From assembly GCA_037179335.1 (NCBI GenBank), contig JAKZHN010000004.1, positions 1,789,856-1,853,855 of the forward strand: a stretch of DNA of 64,000 bases, written 5' to 3'. This document shows positions 22,001-32,944 of this stretch, one piece after another. Each line of letters begins with the position of its first letter. Position 1 is the first letter of the stretch. Position numbers and translations under genes: made by a program. The notes beneath the pieces were generated by a model that was not told where the DNA came from, did not search any database, and saw only the letters and a list, made by a program, of their open reading frames with translations. This stretch comes from Cyclaneusma minus. Its lineage: Eukaryota; Ascomycota; Leotiomycetes; Marthamycetales; Marthamycetaceae.

Positions 22001-25000
22001 TTTTTGCGGGGTTGATCCCTTAATCTACAACCCAAACAATCGGCTCAGGACCACGGCACTCAAGGTCCAAGACATCGACAGTGACTATCCTGCGGGGAGA
22101 CCGGTGATCAGCCACAGATTTGACTTTGGGGAAGAAGAGCTGAATCCAGGCCAAGCACATTTTCAAGGGCAATTCTGCGAAATTTGCAAAGCCCGGATGA
22201 CTTTTGCTCCTTCGATTGGCGCGAAACTTTCGAACACAGCGATTCCAGTAGCTGGATGCCCGCAGATGCTTCTCTAGTGTTCAGCCCTCCCAAGCCTGAG
22301 ATGGTAGCCCGGCCATTACTCACAGCGCATGTGGTTGAATGCTAGACCCCAGGCACGCCTTGATCCATGGAGAATAGAAGTCGCCGGGCCAGCTTATTCT
22401 CGTGTTATCAGTCTGTTCAGACTCTCGGTGGACCCAAAAACATACAATACGAACCCGTTCATCTCGTTCGATCTGGCGCCAGGACAGTCCGCTGGCCAAC
22501 GCTTCGAAGTGGGAAGGACGAGGCGCGTTCTCGAAGCATATGCATTTTGTCTCGGTATCGACTATTGTTCCGGTTGTTGGTTTTCCTGTCGAGTATTTTT
22601 CTGAGCGGGAGCTTGCTTTCATGCACGGTTATCTACGAAACCTGTACGGGGACTATTCAGCCGGTTTTGCATTTGTGCCCTATTCTCCGCCGACCGGCTA
22701 CGATTCCAGAAATAAAGACCGGGCAGGCTACAAGTTGAGAGTGTTTTCGATGAACTAGAAATAGTTCAGCTTGTTAGAGCAGCTCGACGACGGTGTACAC
22801 CAACAGCGAGACTTGGTGAGGCTGAGGTTCCCAGCTGGGCTATCCCTACCAATTTGGCCAGTCTTGACGCTCGATGTTAGTGGTCAAGAATCCTGGATCG
22901 CCATGTTTCGCTCGGTAGTGTAACCCAGTCCGTTGCTGCGGATTGCGCCACATGTACGAAATACCTGGTCCGGCTGAATGACAGCTCCAAGACAGATTGA
23001 ACGACTGGAAGACCACACAATTCCTGCAGCAGGGTACAGCCGATTCGATCGCCGTTGATCGATCGCCAAGACTAGCCACTGCCGTCCTCTATTCATCCGC
23101 TAACATCCAGGAGCCAGCGTGTACATAGGTACCTACGTGTCCATGTCTTGGACTACCAAATCGAGCGCCCCGAGCTCAGCGTCTGCAGAGGTTCGTTCCA
23201 ACCTCTTCAGATTATGCTCTTTGGCGACATTGCCTGTCGTGAAGCGATGCCGTACCCGTGCCACGATTACGAAAAAGCAAAGGTTGAGATATGATACACC
23301 ATTACGGCATCACCCTTCTGAGACAGCAATCATCGAGCTAGTATCGAGTCTAGGTATGCCAGGCCACGTTTTATTTACCTTCAACTAAACATCTGTCTAG
23401 GAAAGCTCCCGTCAGGAGAAGTAGCGATGCGTAGTCTTCTACTGGCCATGTGGGCAATAAATGCCCTTCAAGGTCAAAACTTCCGACGGAGTCATGGACC
23501 AAGTATTTCGGCAGACAGGCCTGAACCTGGTCTGACAAGCACCGGCTTGCATGTCACACAGCATACGATGCGTTTACAGACTCACAGCAGCCTCGACATC
23601 CATTCCAGTGACAAGTTTCCAGAGAATGGCACCCTCAGGGTGACCCCTCGGAATGATGCATTTACGGGGATATTTCGTCCCAAAGTTCGGTGCTAGGTGC
23701 AGGGATACGACCATCTGGGGTAACTTGAGAAATATGAGAGCTGACAAGCGGCGAACTAGCTTCTGAGGTAGTGTAACCGGGCCGTGTTGCATGGCGTGGG
23801 AACACGATGTCGTGCATTCTGGCACCGAGATGTCGTCTCCAATTGGAGATCTGACATTGCATGCTGCGGCTTTATTTTATCCTCCGGGATCTTTCGCTTG
23901 CGCAAGACCCCGCAAGCTTTTCTATTATACTTTACGCCCAGGCCTAAAAGGTGCTTTATTCGCTCTCCCAAACTGTTGTGAAGTTTACTTTGTGCCTTAA
24001 GGTAGACGGTACACTTTCAAATTTCTCTCCAAGTCACCGTCCTGGGTCACACTGTCCGTTGAATGGTTCCACGGCATTCTGCGATTCACCGGCTTGCATC
24101 GCTTTTCCTAGGCTGTCGTAAGGACGGATCTGCGCAGACATGAATCAACTTGCGGTGACCTTTTGTAGGCTCGCCGGCATGTCTCCCAATAGCCTCACTT
24201 CACCCAGCCGCGGCCGGCTGCTAATTCCTTTTTCGGGTTGGACATCAATTGCGTGTAGGCATATTATCCCCTGGTTTTGTCACCGATTGTTCAATTCTTA
24301 CTCTTACCCCTCCCTATTCTCCTCGTCCGTCTTCGTCCCTCACTTTACCGACCATTTACAAATCGCTTTTCGATTCCAATCTCTGCAGCACGTTCTCCAG
24401 AAAGTGCCGAACTTATATTAGCAACCTGCAGTAAATGACGCCCGAGCCCCGCGTGATGATATCACGAGAGACCCACTGGCTAGCATGGAGCTTACACGTT
24501 CCCAGGGCCACGGGTCAGCAGCCCACATCTACCCGTTTCCCGTCAACCAACATACATGTTTTTCTCTGAAATTCCAAGCCTTTTCCCTTCTCTATGGCTT
24601 GTCAGTAAGATACGCGATCCATAGGCTCTGTCGAATCACCATTGTCTCCCACTCCACAACATTCCCTTCACAACATTCCCTTCACAACATTCCCTTCACG
24701 ATTCCACACTACATCTCCTCTCCTCCATCCCTCCCCCGCAAACCTCGTAAAAGCTTCATTAATTCTAGTTTACCCTGAAAGCAGCTTACCCTATGATCCC
24801 CCTCCCCCTTTCTTACGCAAAACCCACGGGATAAAAATCAGAATACATAACACACAACTCCTCAACCCGCATATTAAATGACTCTTCTGGAGTCTAAAAG
24901 TCAATGCCGGCTCACATCAACAAATCCCTGCCTGATCATGGCTCCAAGATCCCGAGTCAAACTGCGTGATACAGGTACCACGGCACCGGTAACACGGTAA

Positions 25001-26748
25001 CCCGCAGGACCGCTGCAATACGAGTCGGAGTAGTTCGCGCATGTACCCGTCACCCTGTGCTGTCAATATGGCGGGTTACAAGAACCGGTACCGATATTGC
25101 TAGGTACATCATATGCAATACGACAGGCAATAGCCGTTGGGCTGGTTTCTGACGTCGCGTTGGGCGCTTGTTACTGAAAAAGTACTTGTATATGATCACC
25201 CTGTAGGTAGAATACGGACATTGAAAGCTCTTTTTATAAGTCCGTGACTCCGTGGCGGGGAAGTTGGGAAATTGAGCCGTTAGCTATTTTACGTTACTAA
25301 TTTCATCTGATGAGGCAACATAGCAACGGCGTCTGCTGTTGGTTTTACAACCCCAAGTCGCAGACACAACTTGAATTTTATCATATTTCAGATCCAACAT
25401 ATCAACGTCTAGAATGGTCGGTCTTTGAAAACTATATAAGACCTGGCTTTCCTCTTAAAAGCCGAAAGTCCTGCCTTGGAGGGTTGCAATATATAGTAAT
25501 CACTAGGTATTCACCAATCGCAGACAGAAAGAGTTTTTCTACTTCCAGAAAGGAGAACCGGGAGAGTGGACGCTGGAGTCGGGAGGTAGGATGACAGATG
25601 TGAAAAGCCTGCAATGCGTCGACCAGTAAGTGTAGACGCAAACCTAACTCCTAAATCCCCATAGACCCACGGGTAAGAACCAAGTCGGGAGATAGATATA
25701 GAATCTAAATGTGATGATGTTCTTCCGACAAATCCAAAGAACAGAACAACATGGAAATTGTTTGTGTATCGGGCAAGGGCGAAAAGAAACCCAAATAGAT
25801 GAACATGCCAAAAACCTCCCCATCAATGTGATTATGTGAATCGAACCTCAATCGCCTGACAGGCTTAGAGGAATCCGGAAGGCCTGAGACCGAAATCCAG
25901 CTCATTCGATCGGTCAACTTCTCCTATGTTCCCCACGATGTCAATGTCTCCGAGTTGCGGTATCAAATCAGATGGGGCAGCAAAGGCCTTTGCCTAGTAT
26001 TTGCCTTGTAGACACGCCAGCATGGCCACCCTGTCTCCAGAGAATTAGAGATGAGAGGAAGGGAGTGGACGAGCGAGATGCTGTTGGGGCAAGCCACCGT
26101 TCACCGTTAGATAGGTATTCTCCCAGCATCTGAGAATCCGAAGTGTCCACATAATATTTTGGACTGTTTCGTTGACTTGCAATCCTACTGTTGAGGGGCT
26201 ACTGCTAGAATGCTTTGCTTTGTTCTGTTTCATTCCGATGTCTGGGTGATCATGTCTGCTCTTCCAATCTTCTAAGACAGCAGATCTAACTAGACAATAC
26301 TAGCCTGCTAGTATTCCAGGGGTCTGGAGTGTAAGTAGTTTTTGCATAGATACAGAGATAGTCTCATCAATCAATTTGGCAAATGACAAGTTGCAAAATT
26401 CAAGGACGTGACCTTTTAGCTTCACACGGGAGGTAGCTGACTAGATCTCAATACCATATTGCCATCATACATACATATTCACCCTAATAATCAATCCATG
26501 ACTTCGATACTAGTCAAACAAACGAGGGACGAGTGAGTTGAGTCGCTCCGAGCATTGGTAACAGAACATTCCTAACGATATGCCGCTCCTTACTCCTTGC
26601 TCCTTCCCTAATATCGCCAAACGAGGGGACAAAATCGATGAATAAGATAATACGCTAATCCACTGCACAATTCCAATTTCACCATAAGATCATTACTCTC
26701 CAAGAAGCGTGGTTCCGACATCTACAAGATACAATTCATACAAATCCT
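16086..26748. other. 10.7 kb stretch without a supportable gene
   Basis: By far the longest gap in the window. It must contain the 5' leader and promoter of the Zn2Cys6 factor (left) and the 3' flank of the Lon gene (right). 16.6-20.0 kb is GC-rich with overlapping frames on both strands (largest 17282-17965, 227 codons, and 19354-19992, which lacks an early ATG); their composition is arginine/serine/proline-rich as expected of chance frames in GC-rich DNA. 20.7-26.7 kb is of average composition with only short frames. A 17-nt T run lies at 21989-22005, a GCCAATC triple at about 19436-19455, and a 14-bp tandem triplicate at 24655-24696. I recognise no transposon protein, tRNA or rRNA. Confidence 0.4.
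24655..24696 (+). repeat. Short tandem repeat, three copies of a 14-bp unit
   Basis: CACAACATTCCCTT is repeated three times without mismatch, followed by a partial fourth unit (CACGATTCC). No gene overlaps it. Confidence 0.85.
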
Positions 26749-29672
26749 TCAAAGGCGACTCTCAAAGCCTGCGAAGTGCTGTTCGCCCGGCCAGTGTGCT
26801 TCCGGCCAGACGTGACGCATAGCTTCCCAGATGTGTCTGTTTGCGAGTTAGCATTTGTCAACCCCTCAAGACAGCATCCAGATGCAAAGATCCAAAGCCA
26901 CATACCTGACGTGAATGATCTCCAACCCCTCCTTAACTTCCACGGGCAGGTCCTTAACGTCCTTCCTATTCTGCGCCGGCAACATCACCGTCTTGACCCC
27001 CGCCCTTAGCGCTCCAATCAACTTCTCCTTAATACCCCCCACCGCCGTAACCCGTCCTCTGAGCGAGATTTCCCCCGTCATCGCCATCGTCGGGGGCACC
27101 GCTTTGCCGCTGAACAGACTAATCAGCGCAATCGTATGCGCCATGCCCGCACTCGGCCCATCCTTGGGAATAGCCCCAGACGGACAGTGCACATGGATGC
27201 TGCGATTTTTCATAATATCCTCCGTCGGGTCCTGGGTGAGTCCGAGATCGTAGGCATGTGCCTTCACCCACGAGAGCGCCACTTCGACAGACTCGCATAA
27301 AACTTCGCCGAGGGAGCCGGTTAGCTGGACGGATCCGGAGCCTGGCATGTCGGCTACTTCGATGAAGAGGATCGAGCCGTTGCCGCCTGTGCTGTAGGCG
27401 ACGAGACCGGTGACGATGCCTGGTCGGGACGTCTTTTCGGCGATCTCTTCGTCGAACTTTTCGATGCCTAGGATTTCTTCGACGTCAGGAACGGTCAGTC
27501 TGGGCTTGTATGTCTCGGGCTTGCCGGCGTCCTTGGCGTCTGCGTACTCGACTGCTTTGGCACGGCAGACGGAGCCGATTTCTCGCTCAAGGTTGCGCAC
27601 CCCTGACTCCCGTGTATATGATTCGATGATTTTGGAAACAACATCTGTTGGGAAATCCACTTGGCCTTCAGCGAGACCGTTTGAGCGGATCTGTTTGGGG
27701 ATGAGATGTTGCATGGCAATATGGCGTTTCTCAAGGGTGGTGTATCCACTCAAGCTGATTGTCTCCATGCGGTCCAGCAGTGGGGGCGGGATGGTGTCTA
27801 GAGTGTTTGCGGTAGCAATGAATAGTACCTTGCTCAGATCAATTGGGATGTTGACATAATGATCCGTAAATGTGTGGTTCTGCTCAGGGTCCAGGACTTC
27901 GAGCATAGCAGCACTTGGGTCTCCATTGAAGTTCGAGCCCCCTACTTTATCAATCTCATCTAGCAGGAAGACCGGATTCGCAACGCCAACCTTTTTGAGT
28001 CCGTTCACGATCAGTCCAGGCATGGCTGCCACATAGGTGCGGCGATGACCACGGATTTCAGCTTCGTCACGGACGCCACCAAGAGAAATGCGGTGGAACT
28101 TTCGACCGAGGGCAGTGGCGACGGATTTTGCTAAAGAAGTCTTGCCAACTCCTGGAGGTCCAACGAGAAGGAGAATAGGAGATTTGTCAATCGCCTTCTT
28201 GCTTCTGAGAATCTGGACTTTTGCAAGACCAGCTTTGGCTCTCTCTTCCAGGAAAGTTTCGGAAGCTTCCTCCTTGCGCTCTTCGACGTTCTTTAGCAAC
28301 GCAGCAGCTTCCTCCTCTGCCTTCTCGATCTGAGCATTCACGTCTTCATTAATGGACTGCTTAAGCTTGAGAACCGCCAAGTATTCTAGCAACCGCTTTT
28401 TCACCTTTTCTAGCCCGTAATGGTCATCGTCCAGCTGCTTCCGTGCCTTTGTCAGGGTCTCAGGGCCAAGTTTATCCTCGGTGTATTTGGTCCAAGGAAT
28501 CTCGGCAAGGTTCTCAAGGTAGTTTCTGCATACGGCGTATTCAGCTTGCGCTGGCGACATTTTCCTCAGTCGCTTGAGTTCCCTGTCGGCGACCTTCTGG
28601 GCTTCAGGCGAGAGTTTCGCTTCATCTAGCTTCTTCTTTAGTTCATCCATCTCGTTCGGCTCTTGCTCATCATCCACGCGAGGTTGGCCGGACGTGAATG
28701 GTGTGCTGCCTGGGAAACCTCTCCTTGCCCTATCCATGTATGTTTTGCTCATTTGGTCGAGGTCGATATTGGCGGGGAAGGAGGTGCTTGTAAAAGAGGT
28801 AAACTTGACATTGTTCTTGATGTTATCCACTTGGCGTGAGAGGACTTCGATGGCCTTTTCCAGTCTGTCTTTCACACTCAATGCAGCCAGCATCTGTAGT
28901 CTTTCCTCCAGAGAGGCCTCGACTACATTGGACATGAAGTCTGCCAAGAAGCCAGCGTCTTGTATCCCCTTCTTAGCAATAAATGATCGAAGACGCTGGG
29001 CAACCACAGGAGACAGGGTACTTCGGCTGCTTCTCGGCAACATAGCCGAGAGCCGTAGCAGGGTTAACAGGTCGTTTGACAATTGCTTCAGTTGTGCAAA
29101 AAGCTCCTGAATGGCAACATCTTGGGGGTTTACTGCAAGAGATCAGCCGCTATTCCACACTCAAGAGTTGTATCCGCGAGCATATCGTTGATTATGAAAC
29201 TGGGAGGCGTACATTGATCGTACACGAATTCAACCTCAGCCTCAAAGAATGGCCGCTCCTGAGTCACCTTGCCCAGCCTCACCCTCGCTACTCCCTCCAC
29301 GAGCAAAGCAAAGCTGCCCGTCCCACGTCCCTCAACCCCACTAATCTTGGCAGCAGTCCCCCAACCAAACAAGTCTTCCTTTGTAGCACTGGCGGGATTT
29401 ATATCTAGGCGCTCTTGGGGGTCCGCTCCTTTGCGGGGAGAGTTGATCGGCACACAAGCAATGGAGACATTGTCAAGATTGAAACGCGTGCTATGGGTAT
29501 GGGAGGACTTGGTGGTTGTGGCGGCGCGGGAATAGATGTGCGAGAGCAGGGAGGGGATATCGGGGCGGTCTGAGGCAACGGGAATGCGTAAGACGATGCC
29601 GGGGAGCAGGACAGAGTCTTTGGCAAGGGGGATGATAGGCAGGGTGATGGGTCGGGTGGCCGACGGAGCCAT
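26749..29672 (-). CDS. Peroxisomal Lon protease homolog with PTS1 (SRL)
   Basis: ATP-dependent serine protease that degrades damaged proteins in the peroxisome matrix. Exons are 29672-29213, 29132-26906 and 26836-26749 (introns 80 and 69 nt), giving 924 aa, the usual length for peroxisomal Lon. The N-terminal substrate-binding (LAN) domain begins MAPSATRPITLPIIPLAKDS; the AAA+ module has Walker A GPPGVGKT at about 478 and Walker B VFLLDEIDKV. The protease domain has the Ser-Lys dyad: PKDGPSAGM (Ser about 814) and GGIKEKL (Lys about 857). There is no mitochondrial presequence. The last exon encodes HIWEAMRHVWPEAHWPGEQ and ends FESRL, a canonical type 1 peroxisomal signal. If the last intron is retained, a stop follows 12 codons later and the signal is lost. 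The coding strand is C-rich at the start and G-rich towards the end. Confidence 0.94.
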
Positions 29673-30216
29673 GTTTGTGTTAGGGAAGCAAATTCGAGAT
29701 GTTCGGTGCCTTTCAGTACGGCGAGAGGATGTCGATGTCGATGAGTTGGATGGCAGTTGTGGAGTGATGTGTGTCTGTAGAAGCCGTCGGAGCGTGGCAA
29801 GCGTTTCCATCCTCGGCTTGATATGGCTCTCCGTCATTTCCCCGGATCCGTGCTCTGCCAAGGCGCAGGGATGTGCCTTAGTGCATTTAGCCCTCGCATC
29901 AATCCCACGCGAATGCCTATGTCCGATGTCAAGTTCCATTAACCCGTCCCCTGGGAGCAACACCACAGGAGTACCACGATTCATGTATTCCCAATGGTCA
30001 GGAATACTTAAATGATCACGAATGTCGAATAGTTTAAAATAGCTCTAACTGCTCAGAAGGTTCAGGCTTCTTTCCATGCACTCCAACTTGCTGAATATGT
30101 CAGCATTGAAGCCAGTAGAGTTCGCCCATGCCATGCTGTTTCCCATATCCCATAGCTCCACCATGTATCAGAGCGACAATGTATCGAACTGCAGCCAAGC
30201 AAGAGCGGCTGGTCAC
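29673..30216. other. Intergenic: Lon promoter and MLH1 3' flank
   Basis: 544 bp between two leftward genes. An open frame continues upstream of the Lon ATG to 29984, but it is not conserved Lon sequence and starts are poor. No other gene seen. Confidence 0.4.
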
Positions 30217-32524
30217 TCAACATCTCTCAAACACCCTGTACAGCCCCTTCAAATTCGCAACTTCCAGCACGCCCCTCATACACTCCTTGGTGCCAATCAT
30301 CCGGGCCTTCATGGCCGGGAAAACCACATCTTCCAATACCTTTTCCACTGCCATCATCCTGTTCCTCGTCTCCTGACCCTCGCCATCCATCTTGCCAGTC
30401 ACACCTTTGGAAATGTCCTGTGGCGTAGCCTGTGCCATGGCCTTCGAAGAATCCGGTACTATAGTCGGCTCATTGCCCGCAGGGAGATTCTCGGGTACAT
30501 AGAATTGCGCCAACTCCCGCAGCAACGTCTCAAAGCAGGCTTCCTCTTCCGTCCAATCCACATGCGGTCCCAATCGCAGCAGAAAACGCGGGAGCTTGCC
30601 AAGGCACGGCATGTAACCTTTCATCAGAAGCGGAAGCGACTGCAGTTGGCCGTCGTCAGATATGGAGATCTGGAAATACTCGGAGAGCATGGCGCGCATG
30701 TTGTGCAACTTTGCGTACACAGTCTCCACGGCTTCTTCAGGCTCCCAATCTTCCTGTTTCTCGGCGGACTGGGAGTCGCTTTCGAGCAGCTTCTCGTCGC
30801 GCGCTGCAATGAGAAGGAGAGCTTTGACGTCGAGGGGAGGCTTGAATTCGATTAGACCAAAGTTGCCAAAGTCAGTCAGACCGAGCTGGTAAAAGTATTC
30901 GAAGCACAAGAGGCCGTAGTCGACAAGGAAAAGCCGAACCCCGCCTTGAATTGCGGCTAGACGACGGAAAGAATCTACGATTCCGATGAAGCTGTGGGTG
31001 GCCAAGATTTCTGTTAGTTCATTATGCATGTTGTCGCGGACTTTGCCTCGGAGATTTTTGATGGCTGAGAGACGACAGTGGACAGGCTGGCGATTGGAGG
31101 AGGTGGTGTAGGTTGGCTCGTTTGCAGGTGATGGTGAGCTGACCCCTTTGTTCCTGGACAGATTGCTAGAGGGAGGAAGCATGGAGGTTATTTTCCTCGA
31201 CGAATGATCAGTACGGACGAGATTGTTCTCGTATGGCCTAGCAGGTGTTGCTGATCTGTTGACTGATGAAGGTTCCTCGGCGGCAGGAGATTGGGAGGCG
31301 CTGCCGCTCTTGGGGACGCGAGCTCCTGGTAGTAAAGTCTGCGTCTTGAAAGTCCGGGATGTGTCAACAGCGACCAGACAAGTGCGGATTTGGGAGCAGA
31401 TGAGCTCAATGATTTCATCTTCTTGGAGGAAGTTGACTTCGCGTTTGGTGGGGTGTACATTGACGTCAACCCTCGAGGGGTCTATTTCCAGGGACATGTA
31501 GATAAAGGGGTGAGTGCCTTTCATGAGAAAAGTAGAGTAGGTGTGCTCAATAGCTTTCTTCATGTTATTGTTCTCGACAGAGCGATTGTTGATGAAGAGA
31601 AGGAGGGTGGTCCTCTTGACAGCATAGTTGGCGTTACTGGTCCAGCCATGAGCTTTGAAGCCGAGCTTGCTATCATCGAGGGAGAACTGGATCAACTCGT
31701 TGGCAACGCTGCTACCATGAATTTGGCGAATTTTATCTAGGGTAGTCGCTGTAGATTGCGTCGAGATAGTCGTGCTTGATTCGCCGTGTTTCTTGCAACT
31801 GAAAGCCACTCCTGGACAATGAACCGCATATCGACCAACGAGATCTAGGATCTTGTTGTACTCGTCTGAAGCTGACCGAAATGCTCTTCTCCGCGTAGGG
31901 ACATTGTAGAAGAGGTCTTCAACGGTGATCTGGGTACCCTGTCGGCCAGCTGTCGGCTTAGGATCGGCAGTCTGGCCTGGTTTCGCGGGTGTCAGAAGGC
32001 CGGATGAGTAGTGAGCCCTCCATGCACAGTCTGACTCCTTAGTCTTGGTCGTGACAGTCAAATGAGCTATGTGACTGATACTGGCCAAGGCTTCGCCGCG
32101 AAAGCCGTAAGTGCCAATGGAAGTCAGATCCTCGAAAGCTTTCAGCTTGGATGTGGTAAAGCGCTCGCAAAGAATTGGCAAGTCTTCTTTGTTGATTCCA
32201 TGACCATTGTCAGTAATCTGAAGAAGTTTGAGGCCACCTTCCTTGACCAAGATGTCGAGAGAGGTAGAGCCAGCATCGACAGCATTCTCGATGAGCTCCT
32301 TCAAGGCATGGACCGGAGCGACAATAATTTCACCAGCAGCGATCTTGTTGACGACATCAGGGTCCAGTTGCTGCTCTGATTTAGCTTACCGTCTTTCTAG
32401 TGGCGCCTTTTAGGGAGCACGAAATGTGTACCTTGATCCTGCGAGGGGCCTCAACAGGGCGGAGGGCCTCGTCAATCTTCCTCTTCGTTCCTCTCGGCTC
32501 ATCCAGGTCCATCGGATCGGCCAT
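30217..32524 (-). CDS. MLH1: DNA mismatch repair protein Mlh1 (MutL homolog)
   Basis: GHKL-type ATPase subunit of the MutL heterodimers (with Pms1, Mlh2 or Mlh3) acting in nuclear mismatch repair and meiotic crossing-over. Exons 32524-32432 and 32370-30217, with a 61-nt intron, give 748 aa. Exon 1 encodes a short N terminus ending RRIK, which joins QLDPDVVNKIAAGEII. ATP-binding motifs are all present: ELIENAVDAGS, DNGHGI, TYGFRGEALASIS and GTQITVEDLFYNVPTRRRAF. VDVNVHPTKREVNF closes the N-terminal half, followed by a Ser/Pro-rich linker. The C-terminal dimerisation domain begins near LTEILATHSFIGIVD, and the protein ends in the Mlh1-specific FERC tetrapeptide. Divergent from ATP25 across 420 bp. 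Confidence 0.96.
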
Positions 32525-32944
32525 TATCGTTGGATTTCTCGACTTTCACCTATCATGCTTCGCTTGGTCGGAATCCAGATGTCGGCGGTCAAGATGAATG
32601 CTACCTTAATCGCTGGACGCGAAATGCTGGAGGTTCCCGGGCAATCTCAAGCTCGTCTGGTTTCTCTCCATGGAGCAGTTCGCGGGAGTTCCGAAGATAC
32701 CGTGTCAGGATTTCAATTGAGCATCATCTCGCAAAAGAGCTCGAAGAAAAAGCGTCGAGGAGACAGAGAGAAAGAAGAGAGATGCATAGATGGCAGAGGC
32801 GGAAGCACGTGACGTGGGAACTAAAAGAAGCTTGGGCCAAGACACGGACGCCTGCTCCGGCGCCAAGACCTGAAATGTTCGTTCTTCGATGGAATCAGGA
32901 TTGCCATCTCGAAATACCCGCAACCACACCACCGGAATCCTACC
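32525..32944. promoter_or_regulatory. Divergent promoter between MLH1 and ATP25
   Basis: 420 bp separates two head-to-head genes, so the two promoters must share it. AGGCGGAAGCACGTGACG near 32797-32815 contains CACGTG, a palindromic E-box-like site, placed midway. Its use is inference. Confidence 0.5.

Noticed and set aside
29673..29984. N-terminal extension of Lon
   Set aside because: Open and in frame, but not Lon-like; family similarity begins at the ATG at 29672.
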